Assembly (NCBI GenBank): GCA_947170495.1
Contig: CAMVUB010000016.1
Coordinates: forward strand, 1-51,681
Length of the DNA: 51,681 bases
Direction: 5' to 3'
Source of the DNA: an uncultured Prevotellaceae bacterium
GTDB lineage: Bacteria; Bacteroidota; Bacteroidia; Bacteroidales; Bacteroidaceae
The position numbers were made by a program, and so were the translations under genes. Within the stretch, counting starts at the first letter, position 1. The number at the start of each line of letters is the position of its first letter. A model generated the notes under the pieces. It was given only the letters and a program-made list of their open reading frames with translations. It did not search any database and was not told the origin of the DNA. Positions 32,270-40,389 of the stretch are shown here, in pieces.

Positions 32270-33676
32270 TCAGAACAGGAACTTCACGGCATCGTTGAAG
32301 AGCGCCAGGGCCATGAGAGCAAAGAGGAGTGCCATGCCAACGTACTGGGCACGCTCCATGAATTTGTCGGAGGGCGGTCGGCGCGTGATGGCCTCCACGA
32401 GGAGGAAGAAGATGTGGCCACCATCAAGGCCGGGGATGGGCAGGATGTTCATCACGGCCAGAATGATGGAGATGAAGGCGGTGATGTTCCAGAACGACTG
32501 CCAGTCCCAAACTGCTGGGAAGAGGTTACCGATGGTGCCGAAGGAGCCTACACTCTGCGCGCCCTTCTTGCTGAAGAGGTATTTCAGGTCACTCACGTAA
32601 CCCTTCAGCGTTTCCCAACCATAGGCGATGCCGGCGGGGATGCTCTCCCAGAAACCGTAGTCGCGATGGACATACTCATCCTTATAGTAGATGGGGTAGA
32701 AGGACTTGACGATACCCATCATATACTGCTCGGTGAGCTGAATGACGGCGGTGTCGGGGGCTGCGTTCTCGTTGGCGAAGACGATGGGGAGTGTGCGCAG
32801 TCGTACGCTGTCCTCGTGGCTGCAGCCTGCCGCCAATACGTCGGCCTTGCGGGCCATCACGGCATCAAACTCGTGCCACCATTCGATGTCCTTGCCATCG
32901 ACAGCCAGCAGACGTGCACCGGGCTTCATGCCAGCCAGCGCGGCGGGCGAGTCGGCCATGACGCTATCTACACGTGACGGCACGCGGATGGTGAGGAAGC
33001 GCGGATCCTGCTCAATCATCTCCAGCAGGTTCACGCCCTCGGCGGGCATCGCAATCTGCACCTCAGCGCCGTTGCGTAGGACGGTGACCGTCTGGGCCTC
33101 GGAGATGGCGCGAAAGACGCTGCCATCCCAGGCTTCGAGGGCCTCGCCATCGACCTTCACGGGGATGTCACCGTCGCGGAAGCCCAGATCCTGGGCCATC
33201 TCGTTGTAGGCGAAGCCGTGGCGGATGTGCTGCATGGGCAGTGTGTCGCTGCCCCAGGCAAACAGGATCATGGCATAGATGAAGAGCGCCAGCACGAAGT
33301 TGACGAGCACGCCGCCGACCATGATAAAGAAGCGCTGCCACACGGGCTTGGCACGGAACTCATCGGGTTGCACGGGCTGCTTCATCTGTTCCATGTCTAG
33401 GCTCTCGTCCACCATACCTGCAATCTTGACATAGCCGCCAAGGGGAATCCAGCCGATGCCGTACTCGGTTACGTTGTCCTTGAGTTTGGGGAAGAGGCGT
33501 GTGATCCATTTGTCCTTCGTAGAAAAGAGATGGAACTTCCAGTCAAAAAACATATAGAACTTCTCCACCTTTACCCCGAAGAGCTTGGCGAAGAAGAAGT
33601 GCCCGCCCTCATGCAATACGATGAGGATGGCAAAACAGAGAATCAATTGAAAAGTTTTAATCCAGAAGATGCTCAT
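32270..33676 (-). CDS. rseP: Site-2-type membrane zinc metalloprotease RseP
   Basis: 468 residues. The first membrane segment carries HEGGH (22-26), two zinc-ligand histidines and the catalytic glutamate. The last carries PIPGLDGGH (about 413-421), with the third ligand aspartate. Two PDZ-like domains lie between (AYNEMAQDLGFRDGDIPVKV, DSPAALAGMKPGARLLAVDG). It cuts anti-sigma factors and remnant signal peptides in the inner membrane. The gene follows dxr by 25 bases at the end of the DUF4290-murA-rimM-dxr-rseP operon, a standard Bacteroidales order, and converges with a lipoprotein gene through a shared terminator. Confidence 0.93.
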   Translation of the reverse strand: MSIFWIKTFQLILCFAILIVLHEGGHFFFAKLFGVKVEKFYMFFDWKFHLFSTKDKWITRLFPKLKDNVTEYGIGWIPLGGYVKIAGMVDESLDMEQMKQPVQPDEFRAKPVWQRFFIMVGGVLVNFVLALFIYAMILFAWGSDTLPMQHIRHGFAYNEMAQDLGFRDGDIPVKVDGEALEAWDGSVFRAISEAQTVTVLRNGAEVQIAMPAEGVNLLEMIEQDPRFLTIRVPSRVDSVMADSPAALAGMKPGARLLAVDGKDIEWWHEFDAVMARKADVLAAGCSHEDSVRLRTLPIVFANENAAPDTAVIQLTEQYMMGIVKSFYPIYYKDEYVHRDYGFWESIPAGIAYGWETLKGYVSDLKYLFSKKGAQSVGSFGTIGNLFPAVWDWQSFWNITAFISIILAVMNILPIPGLDGGHIFFLLVEAITRRPPSDKFMERAQYVGMALLFALMALALFNDAVKFLF

Positions 33677-33701
33677 ATATAATTCGTTTAACGTTATTTC
33701 G

Positions 33702-34922
33702 TTATTTCGAGGGGAGAATTAGTCCGGCCGCAATGCGTCTTGCTTCGGCGTCGGTGGCGAGGTAGTCCTCGTAGGACGGGGTTTTGATGAAAGGTGTGCG
33801 CTGCATGGTCTGTTCGATGATATCGGGCATTTCCAGGAAGCGGCAGCGGCCGTCGAGGAAGGCGCGGTTGACAATCTCGTTGGCGGCATTCACGATACAC
33901 GGCATATTGCCACCTTGGCGCAGGCTCTCGTAGGCGAGCGCGAGGCAGCGGAAGCGGTCGGTGTCGGGACGCTCGAAGGTCAGGTCATGCATGGCATACC
34001 AGTCCAGACGGTCGAAGGTGCTCTGCAGACGTTCGGGGAACGAGAAGGCCAGCTGAATGGGCACGCGCATATCGGGCACGCCGAGCTGCGCCTTCACGGC
34101 ACCGTCGGCAAACTGCACGGCGCTGTGCACGACGCTCTGCGGATGCACGACGACTTGGATCCTGTCGGGCTCCACGCCGAAGAGCCACTTGGCCTCGATG
34201 ACCTCGAAGCCTTTATTCATCATGGATGCGGAGTCGATGGTGATCTTGGCGCCCATGTCCCAGTTGGGATGCTTCAGCGCCATAGCGGGTGTAACGGTCT
34301 CCAGCTGTTCGCGCGTGAACGTGCGGAAGGGACCTCCGGAGGCCGTCAGGATGATCTTCTCTATCGGAGACACCTCGCCCATAATGCTTTGGAAGATGGC
34401 GCTATGCTCGCTATCGACGGGCAGGATGGGCACCTGGTACTGTCGGCAGAGGCCGTTGATGAGCTCACCGGCCACGACCATCGTCTCCTTGTTGGCCAAG
34501 GCGATGGGCTTGCCAGCGCGTATGGCCGCAATCGTGGGCGGCAGGCCTGCGAAGCCTACCATTGCCGTGAGCACGATGTCTATCTCATCGCCTTCCACTA
34601 CCTGGCAGAGCGCCTCGGCACCTGCATAGACGGCGATGGGCAGGTCGGCGAGGGCGTCGCGCACGGCGGGGTAGTAGGTGTCATTGGCAATCACCACGGC
34701 GGCGGGCTTGAAGGTCCGTGCCTGCTCGACGAGCAGCTCCCAGCGGTTGTTGGCCGTGAGCACGCGGGCCTCGAAGCGGTCGGGGTGCTCGGCGATGACC
34801 TGCAGGGCCTGTGTGCCAATGCTGCCGGTGGAACCGAGGATGGCGATTTGTTTAGCCTCTCCCCCTGCCCCTCCCCTGTTAGGGAGGGGAGTAGATACCT
34901 TGGGCTGTTGAGTATATTCCAT
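33702..34922 (-). CDS. dxr: 1-deoxy-D-xylulose 5-phosphate reductoisomerase
   Basis: 406 residues. The NADPH-binding GSTGSIGTQAL begins at residue 30. The catalytic part is visible (LPVDSEHSAIFQSI, ASGGPFRTFTREQLE, HPNWDMGAKITIDSASMMNK). It makes 2-C-methyl-D-erythritol 4-phosphate in isoprenoid synthesis. The first 25 residues (TPLPNRGGAGGEAK) are unusual: they are encoded by a dispersed palindromic repeat, while the family normally starts directly at KQIAILG. Either the enzyme carries this extension or an undetected internal start is used, but no ATG is available between the repeat and the Rossmann motif. It lies 5 bases after rimM. Confidence 0.93.
   Translation of the reverse strand: MEYTQQPKVSTPLPNRGGAGGEAKQIAILGSTGSIGTQALQVIAEHPDRFEARVLTANNRWELLVEQARTFKPAAVVIANDTYYPAVRDALADLPIAVYAGAEALCQVVEGDEIDIVLTAMVGFAGLPPTIAAIRAGKPIALANKETMVVAGELINGLCRQYQVPILPVDSEHSAIFQSIMGEVSPIEKIILTASGGPFRTFTREQLETVTPAMALKHPNWDMGAKITIDSASMMNKGFEVIEAKWLFGVEPDRIQVVVHPQSVVHSAVQFADGAVKAQLGVPDMRVPIQLAFSFPERLQSTFDRLDWYAMHDLTFERPDTDRFRCLALAYESLRQGGNMPCIVNAANEIVNRAFLDGRCRFLEMPDIIEQTMQRTPFIKTPSYEDYLATDAEARRIAAGLILPSK
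34855..34900. repeat. Dispersed palindromic repeat inside the dxr 5' end
   Basis: CCCCTCCC ... GGGAGGGG palindrome with the GGGGAGTAGATAC tail also found at 9930-9942. It is translated as part of the Dxr N-terminus. Confidence 0.75.
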
Positions 34923-34927
34923 ATGGA

Positions 34928-35545
34928 TCAGCTATTCAAAGTTAAGAGTTCTTCGGGGACATCGACATAGAGGCGACGCTCGCGGTGGTCGGCGCGCAGG
35001 ATGAAGTCCTCATGGGCGGGAATCAAGATGCTGCGGCCGTCGGGCGTGGTGACTTCCAGAAGGATGTTGGCGGTCTGGTCATAGACGGCGGTGACGGTGC
35101 CGAGGAGACCCACTCCCCGTTCCCCCGTGAGGGGGAGAGCCTCGCTATCACTTGAAAGCTGCGCGCCAGCCTTCTCCCCTCCATCACGGGAGGGGTTGAG
35201 GGTGGGTCTGATGACTTCAAAGCCTATAAAGTGCTGCCAGGTCAGGTCCTCGTCATCGGGCTCCGTGGGCGTCAGCGCCTTGGGGAAGAAGACCTCAGCG
35301 CCGACGAGGCGGGTGGCGGCGTTGACATCGTCGATGTCCTCGAACTTCACGAGGGCGGTGGTGTCAGAGCGGAAGCGCCATTCCTCCATGAAGAAAGGCA
35401 CGAGCAGGCCGTCCAGCCGCAGGAATAGATAGTCAGCCTCCACGCGGTCCCAGACATCGTCGGTGAACTGGAAGGCGACCTCTCCGCGCACGCCATGCGT
35501 GCGCGTGAGTGTTCCTATTTTATAAACCTCATTGTCGGAGATCAT
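34928..35545 (-). CDS. rimM: Ribosome maturation factor RimM
   Basis: 205 residues. The N-terminal beta-barrel domain begins YKIGTLTRTHGVRGEVAFQF, and the PRC-barrel domain includes GTVTAVYDQTANILLEV and ILIPAHEDFIL. RimM binds ribosomal protein S19 and helps mature the 30S head. Between the domains, residues about 113-147 (RPTLNPSRDGGEK ... EALPLTGERGVG) are an insertion not expected in the family. They are encoded by two dispersed palindromic repeats at 35098-35130 and 35174-35209, yet the frame stays open. Part of the murA-rimM-dxr operon (5-base gaps on both sides). Confidence 0.92.
   Translation of the reverse strand: MISDNEVYKIGTLTRTHGVRGEVAFQFTDDVWDRVEADYLFLRLDGLLVPFFMEEWRFRSDTTALVKFEDIDDVNAATRLVGAEVFFPKALTPTEPDDEDLTWQHFIGFEVIRPTLNPSRDGGEKAGAQLSSDSEALPLTGERGVGLLGTVTAVYDQTANILLEVTTPDGRSILIPAHEDFILRADHRERRLYVDVPEELLTLNS
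35098..35209. repeat. Two palindromic repeat copies inside rimM
   Basis: CCCCCGTGAGGGGG at about 35115-35130, and CTCCCCTCC ... GGAGGGG followed by GGGTGGGTCT at 35174-35209. The latter is one of three 36-base copies (others at 43446-43482 and 51365-51400). Confidence 0.8.
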
Positions 35546-35550
35546 GGGGG

Positions 35551-36858
35551 TTATTCAATTCTCTTGATGGCTGCGCCGAGGGCATTCAAGCGGGCCTCGA
35601 TGTCCTCATAGCCGCGGTCGATCTGTTGGATGTTGCTGATAGTGCTGGTGCCTTCGGCGCTCATGGCTGCGATGAGCAGGGCGATGCCGGCACGAATATC
35701 GGGCGATGTCATGCGCGAGGCACGCAGGCGCAGCTGGTGGTCGTGACCCACGACAACAGCGCGGTGCGGGTCGCACAAGATGATCTGTGCACCCATATCG
35801 ATGAGCTTATCGACGAAGAACAGACGGCTCTCGAACATCTTCTGGTGGATGAGCACCGAGCCCTTGGCCTGCGTGGCCACAACGAGCAGCACGCTCAGCA
35901 AGTCGGGCGTGAGGCCCGGCCAGGGGGCATCACTGAAGGTCATGAAGGAGCCGTCGATGAAGGACTCTATCTCGTAGTGGTCGTGGCAGGGCACGTAGAT
36001 GTCGTCGCCCTGGCGCTGCACGTTGATGCCCAGTCGGCGGAAGGTGTAGGGGATGATGCCGAGGTCGTCGTAGCTGACATCCTTGATGCGGATGCCGTCG
36101 CCGCACATGGCCGCCATGCCGATGAACGAGCCCACCTCAATCATATCGGGCAGGATGCGGTGGCTGGTGCCGTGGAGCGTGCCGACGCCGTGGATGGTGA
36201 GCAGGTTCGAGGCGATACCCTCGATACGCGCGCCCATGGCGTTCAGCATCTTGCAGAGCTGTTGAATATAGGGTTCGCAGGCTGCATTGTAGATGGTGGT
36301 CGTGCCCTCGGCCAGCACGGCAGCCATAATGATATTGGCCGTACCCGTCACGGAAGCCTCGTCGAGCAGCATATACGCTCCCTTCAGCCTGTCGGCCGTG
36401 ATCTCGAAGAGGCCGCGGTCGGCGTCGTAGGTGAAGCGTGCGCCGAGTTTCTCCATGCCCAAGAAGTGTGTATCAACGCGGCGGCGCCCAATCTTGTCGC
36501 CACCGGGCTTCGACACCAATGAGCGGCCGAAGCGCGTGAGCAGCGGGCCTACGAGCATAATGCTGCCGCGTAGGCGTGCCGACCGCTCCAGGAACTCATC
36601 GCTGGCGAGATAGTCGAGGTTCACGGCATCGGCCACGAACGTGTAGTCGCCCTTGGCGTTCTCCGTGACTTTCACGCCGATATCGCGCAACAGCTGAATC
36701 TGGTTGTTGACGTCGGCAATATCGGGGATGTTCTGGATGTGCACGGGCTCGTCAGTAAGCAGCGTGGCACACAGCACCTGCAGCGCCTCGTTCTTGGCGC
36801 CTTGTGGTGTGATGACTCCTGAGAGGCGATGGCCGCCTTCGATTTGGAATGAACCCAT
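35551..36858 (-). CDS. murA: UDP-N-acetylglucosamine 1-carboxyvinyltransferase
   Basis: 435 residues of EPSP-synthase fold. MGSFQIEGGHRLSGVITPQG and AKNEALQVLCATLL are the start of the enzyme, and ERSARLRGSIMLVGPLL precedes the active-site loop. It transfers enolpyruvate to UDP-GlcNAc, the first step of peptidoglycan synthesis. The residue that is normally the catalytic cysteine (GGCxIG) is here Asp121 (KPGGDKIGRRR). This substitution is known to keep activity and to block covalent inhibition by fosfomycin. It lies in the conserved operon between DUF4290 (52-base gap with a tandem repeat) and rimM (5-base gap). Confidence 0.94.
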   Translation of the reverse strand: MGSFQIEGGHRLSGVITPQGAKNEALQVLCATLLTDEPVHIQNIPDIADVNNQIQLLRDIGVKVTENAKGDYTFVADAVNLDYLASDEFLERSARLRGSIMLVGPLLTRFGRSLVSKPGGDKIGRRRVDTHFLGMEKLGARFTYDADRGLFEITADRLKGAYMLLDEASVTGTANIIMAAVLAEGTTTIYNAACEPYIQQLCKMLNAMGARIEGIASNLLTIHGVGTLHGTSHRILPDMIEVGSFIGMAAMCGDGIRIKDVSYDDLGIIPYTFRRLGINVQRQGDDIYVPCHDHYEIESFIDGSFMTFSDAPWPGLTPDLLSVLLVVATQAKGSVLIHQKMFESRLFFVDKLIDMGAQIILCDPHRAVVVGHDHQLRLRASRMTSPDIRAGIALLIAAMSAEGTSTISNIQQIDRGYEDIEARLNALGAAIKRIE

Positions 36859-36859
36859 G

Positions 36860-36905
36860 TATAAGAGTTAAAGGGTTTAAAAGTTCAAGAGTTCAAAAGT
36901 TCAAG
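36860..36905. repeat. Short tandem repeat spacer (GTTCAAGA units)
   Basis: Several GTTCAAGAGTTCAAAA-like units between murA and the DUF4290 gene. Confidence 0.75.
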
Positions 36906-36910
36906 AGCGT

Positions 36911-37501
36911 TTAGCGTCTTCTTTTCTTCTTGCTGGCGTTGCTGCCGGGCAGATGGCCGTTGCTGACGGATGCGAAGTGGAAGTTCTCGGGCAGCGTGGC
37001 CTGGCCGTCGGTGTAACGTTCGAGGTCGCCAGCCACCTTGCGCTCGTCCATCGCATCGCGGTTCCAGTTGTAGAGGCTACGCTTCATGAAATTCGCCATC
37101 ATACTGGTCAGGCGTTCGCGGTTCTCGCCCTCGGGCATGTCCTTGAGTTCCTTCATGAAGGCCTCAGTGAGATGGCCGTAGTGGCGGAAGCGGATGCGCT
37201 GCATCGGGTATCTCAGGGGTCTGGGGCGCGCGGCGATTTCCTCGGCCTTCACCACCTCGAAGGGGTAGTCGATGTCCAGCTGGTAGCCGGAGATGATGGC
37301 CAGCTGGTCCCATAGCTTGCGCTCATAATCGGGCTGTTGCTTGGCATTGGGGTTCATGGTGGCCATAATGGCTACGATGCTCTCGGCGCACTGCTGACGC
37401 TGTGCGCGGTCCTCGATGCCCATGCAGATATCTACCATCTCCTGAATCGTGCGACCGTATTCGGGAAGAACGAGTTTCTCGCGTTGAGTGTTGTATGTCA
37501 T
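36911..37501 (-). CDS. DUF4290 domain protein
   Basis: 196 residues. MTYNTQREKLVLPEYGRTIQ, DICMGIEDRAQRQQCAESIV, IMATMNPNAK and LRYPMQRIRFRHYGHLTEAF match DUF4290, a Bacteroidota-specific family always near murA; its function is unknown. The C-terminus is basic (NASKKKRRR). The ATG overlaps the tsaB stop (ATGA). Given its place it may be linked to envelope or translation housekeeping, but the sequence shows no catalytic motif. Confidence 0.85.
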   Translation of the reverse strand: MTYNTQREKLVLPEYGRTIQEMVDICMGIEDRAQRQQCAESIVAIMATMNPNAKQQPDYERKLWDQLAIISGYQLDIDYPFEVVKAEEIAARPRPLRYPMQRIRFRHYGHLTEAFMKELKDMPEGENRERLTSMMANFMKRSLYNWNRDAMDERKVAGDLERYTDGQATLPENFHFASVSNGHLPGSNASKKKRRR

Positions 37502-38190
37502 AACAGATCCTTTGGTTTAGTGGCAATGAAGTCCTTCAGATAGAAGGGCTCGAAGTAGGCGACATCGACGGTCTCGCCCCTCGACAGCGCGCGCGCCGCC
37601 AGCGGGTACATGTGCTTGGCCAGCGGCTGGATATTGTCCAGAAAGTGGGCGTTGGGGTGGGTGAGGACGGCCTTGCACTTGGCGGCGCCGTCGCCAAAGA
37701 AATAGACGGGGCCGCGGTCCAGCCATTCCTTGTAGGTGTCGGCCTCCACGATGTCAGCCTGCACAGCGCGCAGGGGGTGCAGCGCACGGTCATAGACGGC
37801 GGCATAGACCTCCATGCGGCGTGCGTCGATCATCGGCACGAAGAGGGCTTCGTCGGGGATGTCCTCGCGATAGAGGAGCACCGGCACACACAGCAGCTCC
37901 AGCGTAGGCACCGCCACGAGCGGCACGCCGCGACCGTAGGCTACGCCCTTGGCCATCGACACGCCGATGCGCAGACCCGTATAGCTGCCGGGGCCTTGGC
38001 TCACGGCCACGGCATCAAGCGGAATCGCGTGGCTCTCGGCAAAGCTCAGCGCTTCCTCCACGAACACACCGCACTTGGTGGCATGGTTCGGTCCCTCGGA
38101 ATCCGTCTGCTCGAAGATGACGTGGGCATCCTCCGTGACAGCCACGGAGCACACCTTTGTGCTGGTCTCAATATGTAAAATACAAGCCAT
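37498..38190 (-). CDS. tsaB: tRNA threonylcarbamoyladenosine complex subunit TsaB
   Basis: 230 residues. MACILHIETSTKVCSVAVTE, GPNHATKCGVFVEEAL and AVSQGPGSYTGLRIGVSMAK are the ASKHA-fold core that pairs with TsaD to make t6A37 in ANN-decoding tRNAs. It starts at the ATG at 38190. The longer frame from a TTG at 38211 lies in the -7 box TACCTTTG (38209-38216) and is rejected. It heads the operon with DUF4290 and murA and is divergent from yicC, with both promoters in 100 bases. Confidence 0.9.
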   Translation of the reverse strand: MACILHIETSTKVCSVAVTEDAHVIFEQTDSEGPNHATKCGVFVEEALSFAESHAIPLDAVAVSQGPGSYTGLRIGVSMAKGVAYGRGVPLVAVPTLELLCVPVLLYREDIPDEALFVPMIDARRMEVYAAVYDRALHPLRAVQADIVEADTYKEWLDRGPVYFFGDGAAKCKAVLTHPNAHFLDNIQPLAKHMYPLAARALSRGETVDVAYFEPFYLKDFIATKPKDLL

Positions 38191-38208
38191 CTTATTCTTT
38201 TTAGGCCG

Positions 38209-38216
38209 CAAAGGTA
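38209..38216 (-). promoter_or_regulatory. -7 promoter box of the tsaB operon
   Basis: TACCTTTG on the minus strand, about 20 bases before the TsaB ATG. Confidence 0.65.
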
Positions 38217-38258
38217 CACATTATTTATGATTAAAACTTCTGTTTTACGTTTTTTTAC

Positions 38259-38266
38259 TACCTTTG
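38259..38266 (+). promoter_or_regulatory. -7 promoter box of yicC-gmk-nadD
   Basis: TACCTTTG, 28 bases before the YicC ATG. It excludes a longer start at 38264. Confidence 0.65.
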
Positions 38267-38293
38267 CACCCGAAAAACGTTGAAAAAAGAATT

Positions 38294-39172
38294 ATGATAT
38301 TGTCTATGACTGGCTACGGCAAGGCTTCCGCCGAGTTCCGTGGCAAGAAGATTACCGCAGAAATCAAATCTGTGAACAGCAAGGCCCTTGACCTGCAGAC
38401 CCGCATTGCTCCCATCTACCGCGAGAAGGAGATGGAGCTACGCGCCATGATCAGCAACACACTGGAGCGCGGCAAAGTCGATTTCAGCCTCTACATTGAG
38501 CGTGATGACGCCAACGCCGCCACGCCCATCAACCGTGCCGTCCTGAAATCCTACGTGGATCAGATCCGCGATATCGTCAAAGATTATGACCTCGACGAGC
38601 CCGAGGAGCAATGGATGCCGACACTCCTGCGACTGCCCGACGTTCTCTCCAAGACCGAGGCCGTGGAGCTCGCCGAGGACGAGTGGGACGTAGCACGTGG
38701 CGTCGCCGAGGCAGCCATCGACGCCCTCATGGCTTTCCGTCGCCAGGAAGGTGCCGCCCTGCAGCGTAAGTTCGAGGAGAAGATAGCCAATATCACCTCC
38801 CTGCTTGCGCAGATAGAGCCCTTCGAGACGGCCCGCGTGGAGAAAATCCGCAGCCGCATCGTTGAAGGCCTCAACGCCATCCCCGAGGTGCAGGTGGATC
38901 GCAATCGCCTCGAACAGGAGATGATCTACTACATCGAGAAACTCGACATCAACGAGGAAAAACAACGTCTCGCCAACCACCTCCGCTATTTCTCCGAGAC
39001 CATGCAGAACGGTCACGGACAGGGCAAAAAGCTCGGTTTCATCGCGCAGGAGATGGGTCGTGAGATCAACACCACCGGCAGCAAGTCCAACATCGCCGAG
39101 ATGCAGAACATCGTCGTGAAGATGAAGGACGAGCTGGAACAGATTAAAGAACAAGTCTTAAACGTAATGTAA
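38294..39172 (+). CDS. yicC: YicC/YloC family endoribonuclease
   Basis: 292 residues. MILSMTGYGKASAEFRGKKI and EIKSVNSKALDLQTRI are the conserved N-terminus, and the C-terminus (KKLGFIAQEMGREINTTGSK, IVVKMKDELEQIKEQVLNV) is the DUF1732 signature. YicC homologues are hexameric RNases that destabilise small RNAs or mRNAs. It is the first gene of yicC-gmk-nadD, with gmk starting 4 bases after its stop; this order is common in Bacteroidales. Own -7 box at 38259. Confidence 0.9.
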   Translation: MILSMTGYGKASAEFRGKKITAEIKSVNSKALDLQTRIAPIYREKEMELRAMISNTLERGKVDFSLYIERDDANAATPINRAVLKSYVDQIRDIVKDYDLDEPEEQWMPTLLRLPDVLSKTEAVELAEDEWDVARGVAEAAIDALMAFRRQEGAALQRKFEEKIANITSLLAQIEPFETARVEKIRSRIVEGLNAIPEVQVDRNRLEQEMIYYIEKLDINEEKQRLANHLRYFSETMQNGHGQGKKLGFIAQEMGREINTTGSKSNIAEMQNIVVKMKDELEQIKEQVLNVM

Positions 39173-39175
39173 GGA

Positions 39176-39748
39176 ATGGGAAAAGTCATTATCTTCTGCG
39201 CCCCCAGCGGCAGCGGAAAAAGCACCATCATCGGCAGCCTCATGCCCCGCAAGGAACTGAATCTCTTCTTCTCCGTCTCCGCCACCACACGCCCGCCGCG
39301 TGGCGAAGAGCGTAACGGCGTGGAATACCTCTTCATGACGCCCAAGGAGTTCCGCAAACACATCGATGCCAACGATTTCATCGAGTACGAGGAAGTCTAT
39401 ACCGACCGCTTCTACGGCACCCTCCGCTCGCAGGTTGACAACCAGTTGGCCGAGGGACAGAACGTAGTCTTCGATGTCGATGTCCACGGCGGCCTGCGCC
39501 TCAAGGAGTGCTTCGGCAGCCGGGCCCTCAGCCTCTTCATTCAGCCCCCCAGCATCGACGTGCTGCGCCAGCGTCTCGAAGGCCGCGGCACGGACAGCCC
39601 CGAGGTCATTCAGCAGCGCCTCGACCGCGCCGAGTACGAGCTTTCCTTCGCCCCCCACTTCGACCGCATCGTCATCAACGACGACCTCGAAGCTGCCAAG
39701 GCCGAAGCCTACAAGGCTATTCGTGATTTTCTTTCAGAGCCCATATAA
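39176..39748 (+). CDS. gmk: Guanylate kinase
   Basis: 190 residues. The P-loop APSGSGKST is at 9-17, the GMP-binding region is SATTRPPRGEERNGVEYLFM, and the lid has RLEGRGTDSPEVIQQRLDRA. It phosphorylates GMP to GDP. Length is normal. Directly follows yicC. A TTTAAAC tandem repeat (39765-39805) separates it from nadD. Confidence 0.95.
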   Translation: MGKVIIFCAPSGSGKSTIIGSLMPRKELNLFFSVSATTRPPRGEERNGVEYLFMTPKEFRKHIDANDFIEYEEVYTDRFYGTLRSQVDNQLAEGQNVVFDVDVHGGLRLKECFGSRALSLFIQPPSIDVLRQRLEGRGTDSPEVIQQRLDRAEYELSFAPHFDRIVINDDLEAAKAEAYKAIRDFLSEPI

Positions 39749-39764
39749 GCCCCAAAGGACTCCT

Positions 39765-39805
39765 CCTTAAACTTTAAACTTTAAACCTTAAACTTTAAAC
39801 TCCCC
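39765..39805. repeat. Short tandem repeat spacer (TTTAAAC units)
   Basis: AAACTTTAAACTTTAAACC-like units just before nadD. Confidence 0.75.
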
Positions 39806-39807
39806 CC

Positions 39808-40383
39808 ATGACAGTCGGTCTCTACGGCGGCAGCTTCAATCCCATCCACGAAGGGCACCTCTCTCTGGGACGTTGGCTTGTCAGCCACGCCCTCGTGGAT
39901 GAACTATGGTTTCTGGTGTCGCCGCAGAACCCCTTGAAGCCCGCCGCAGGTCTCCTCGATGATGATGCCCGCTTCCATCTCGCCCAGCTTGCCGTAGGGC
40001 GTAAGCGCCATCTGCGCGTCAGCGACTTCGAGTTTCACCTGCCCCGTCCCTCCTTCATGGTCCACACGCTGGAAGCCCTTCGTGCCACCTACCCCGACCG
40101 CGATTTCGTCCTCGTCATCGGTGCCGACAACTGGCATCGCTTCCCGCAGTGGTACCAGTCCGACGAGATCCTCCGCCACCACCGCATCCTCATCTATCCC
40201 CGCTCAGGCTTCCCCATTGATGAAGCCTCCCTCCCTACGGGCGTCACCCTCGTCCACACCCCCCTCTTCGACATCTCCTCCACACAGATCCGCGAGGCCA
40301 TCGCCCACAACCCCGCCTACAACGGCTTTGGCCTCAATCCCCGCGTTTGGGCGGAGATCAAGGCCAAAGGTTACTATCGTTGA
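39808..40383 (+). CDS. nadD: Nicotinate-nucleotide adenylyltransferase
   Basis: 191 residues. GGSFNPIHEGH (7-17) is the nucleotidyltransferase HxGH site, with FVLVIGADNWHRFPQWYQ and DISSTQIREAI downstream. It makes deamido-NAD from nicotinate mononucleotide and ATP. Third gene of the yicC operon. It converges with gdhA, leaving only 6 bases between the stops, with no clear terminator in that gap. Confidence 0.94.
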   Translation: MTVGLYGGSFNPIHEGHLSLGRWLVSHALVDELWFLVSPQNPLKPAAGLLDDDARFHLAQLAVGRKRHLRVSDFEFHLPRPSFMVHTLEALRATYPDRDFVLVIGADNWHRFPQWYQSDEILRHHRILIYPRSGFPIDEASLPTGVTLVHTPLFDISSTQIREAIAHNPAYNGFGLNPRVWAEIKAKGYYR

Positions 40384-40389
40384 ACGTCT

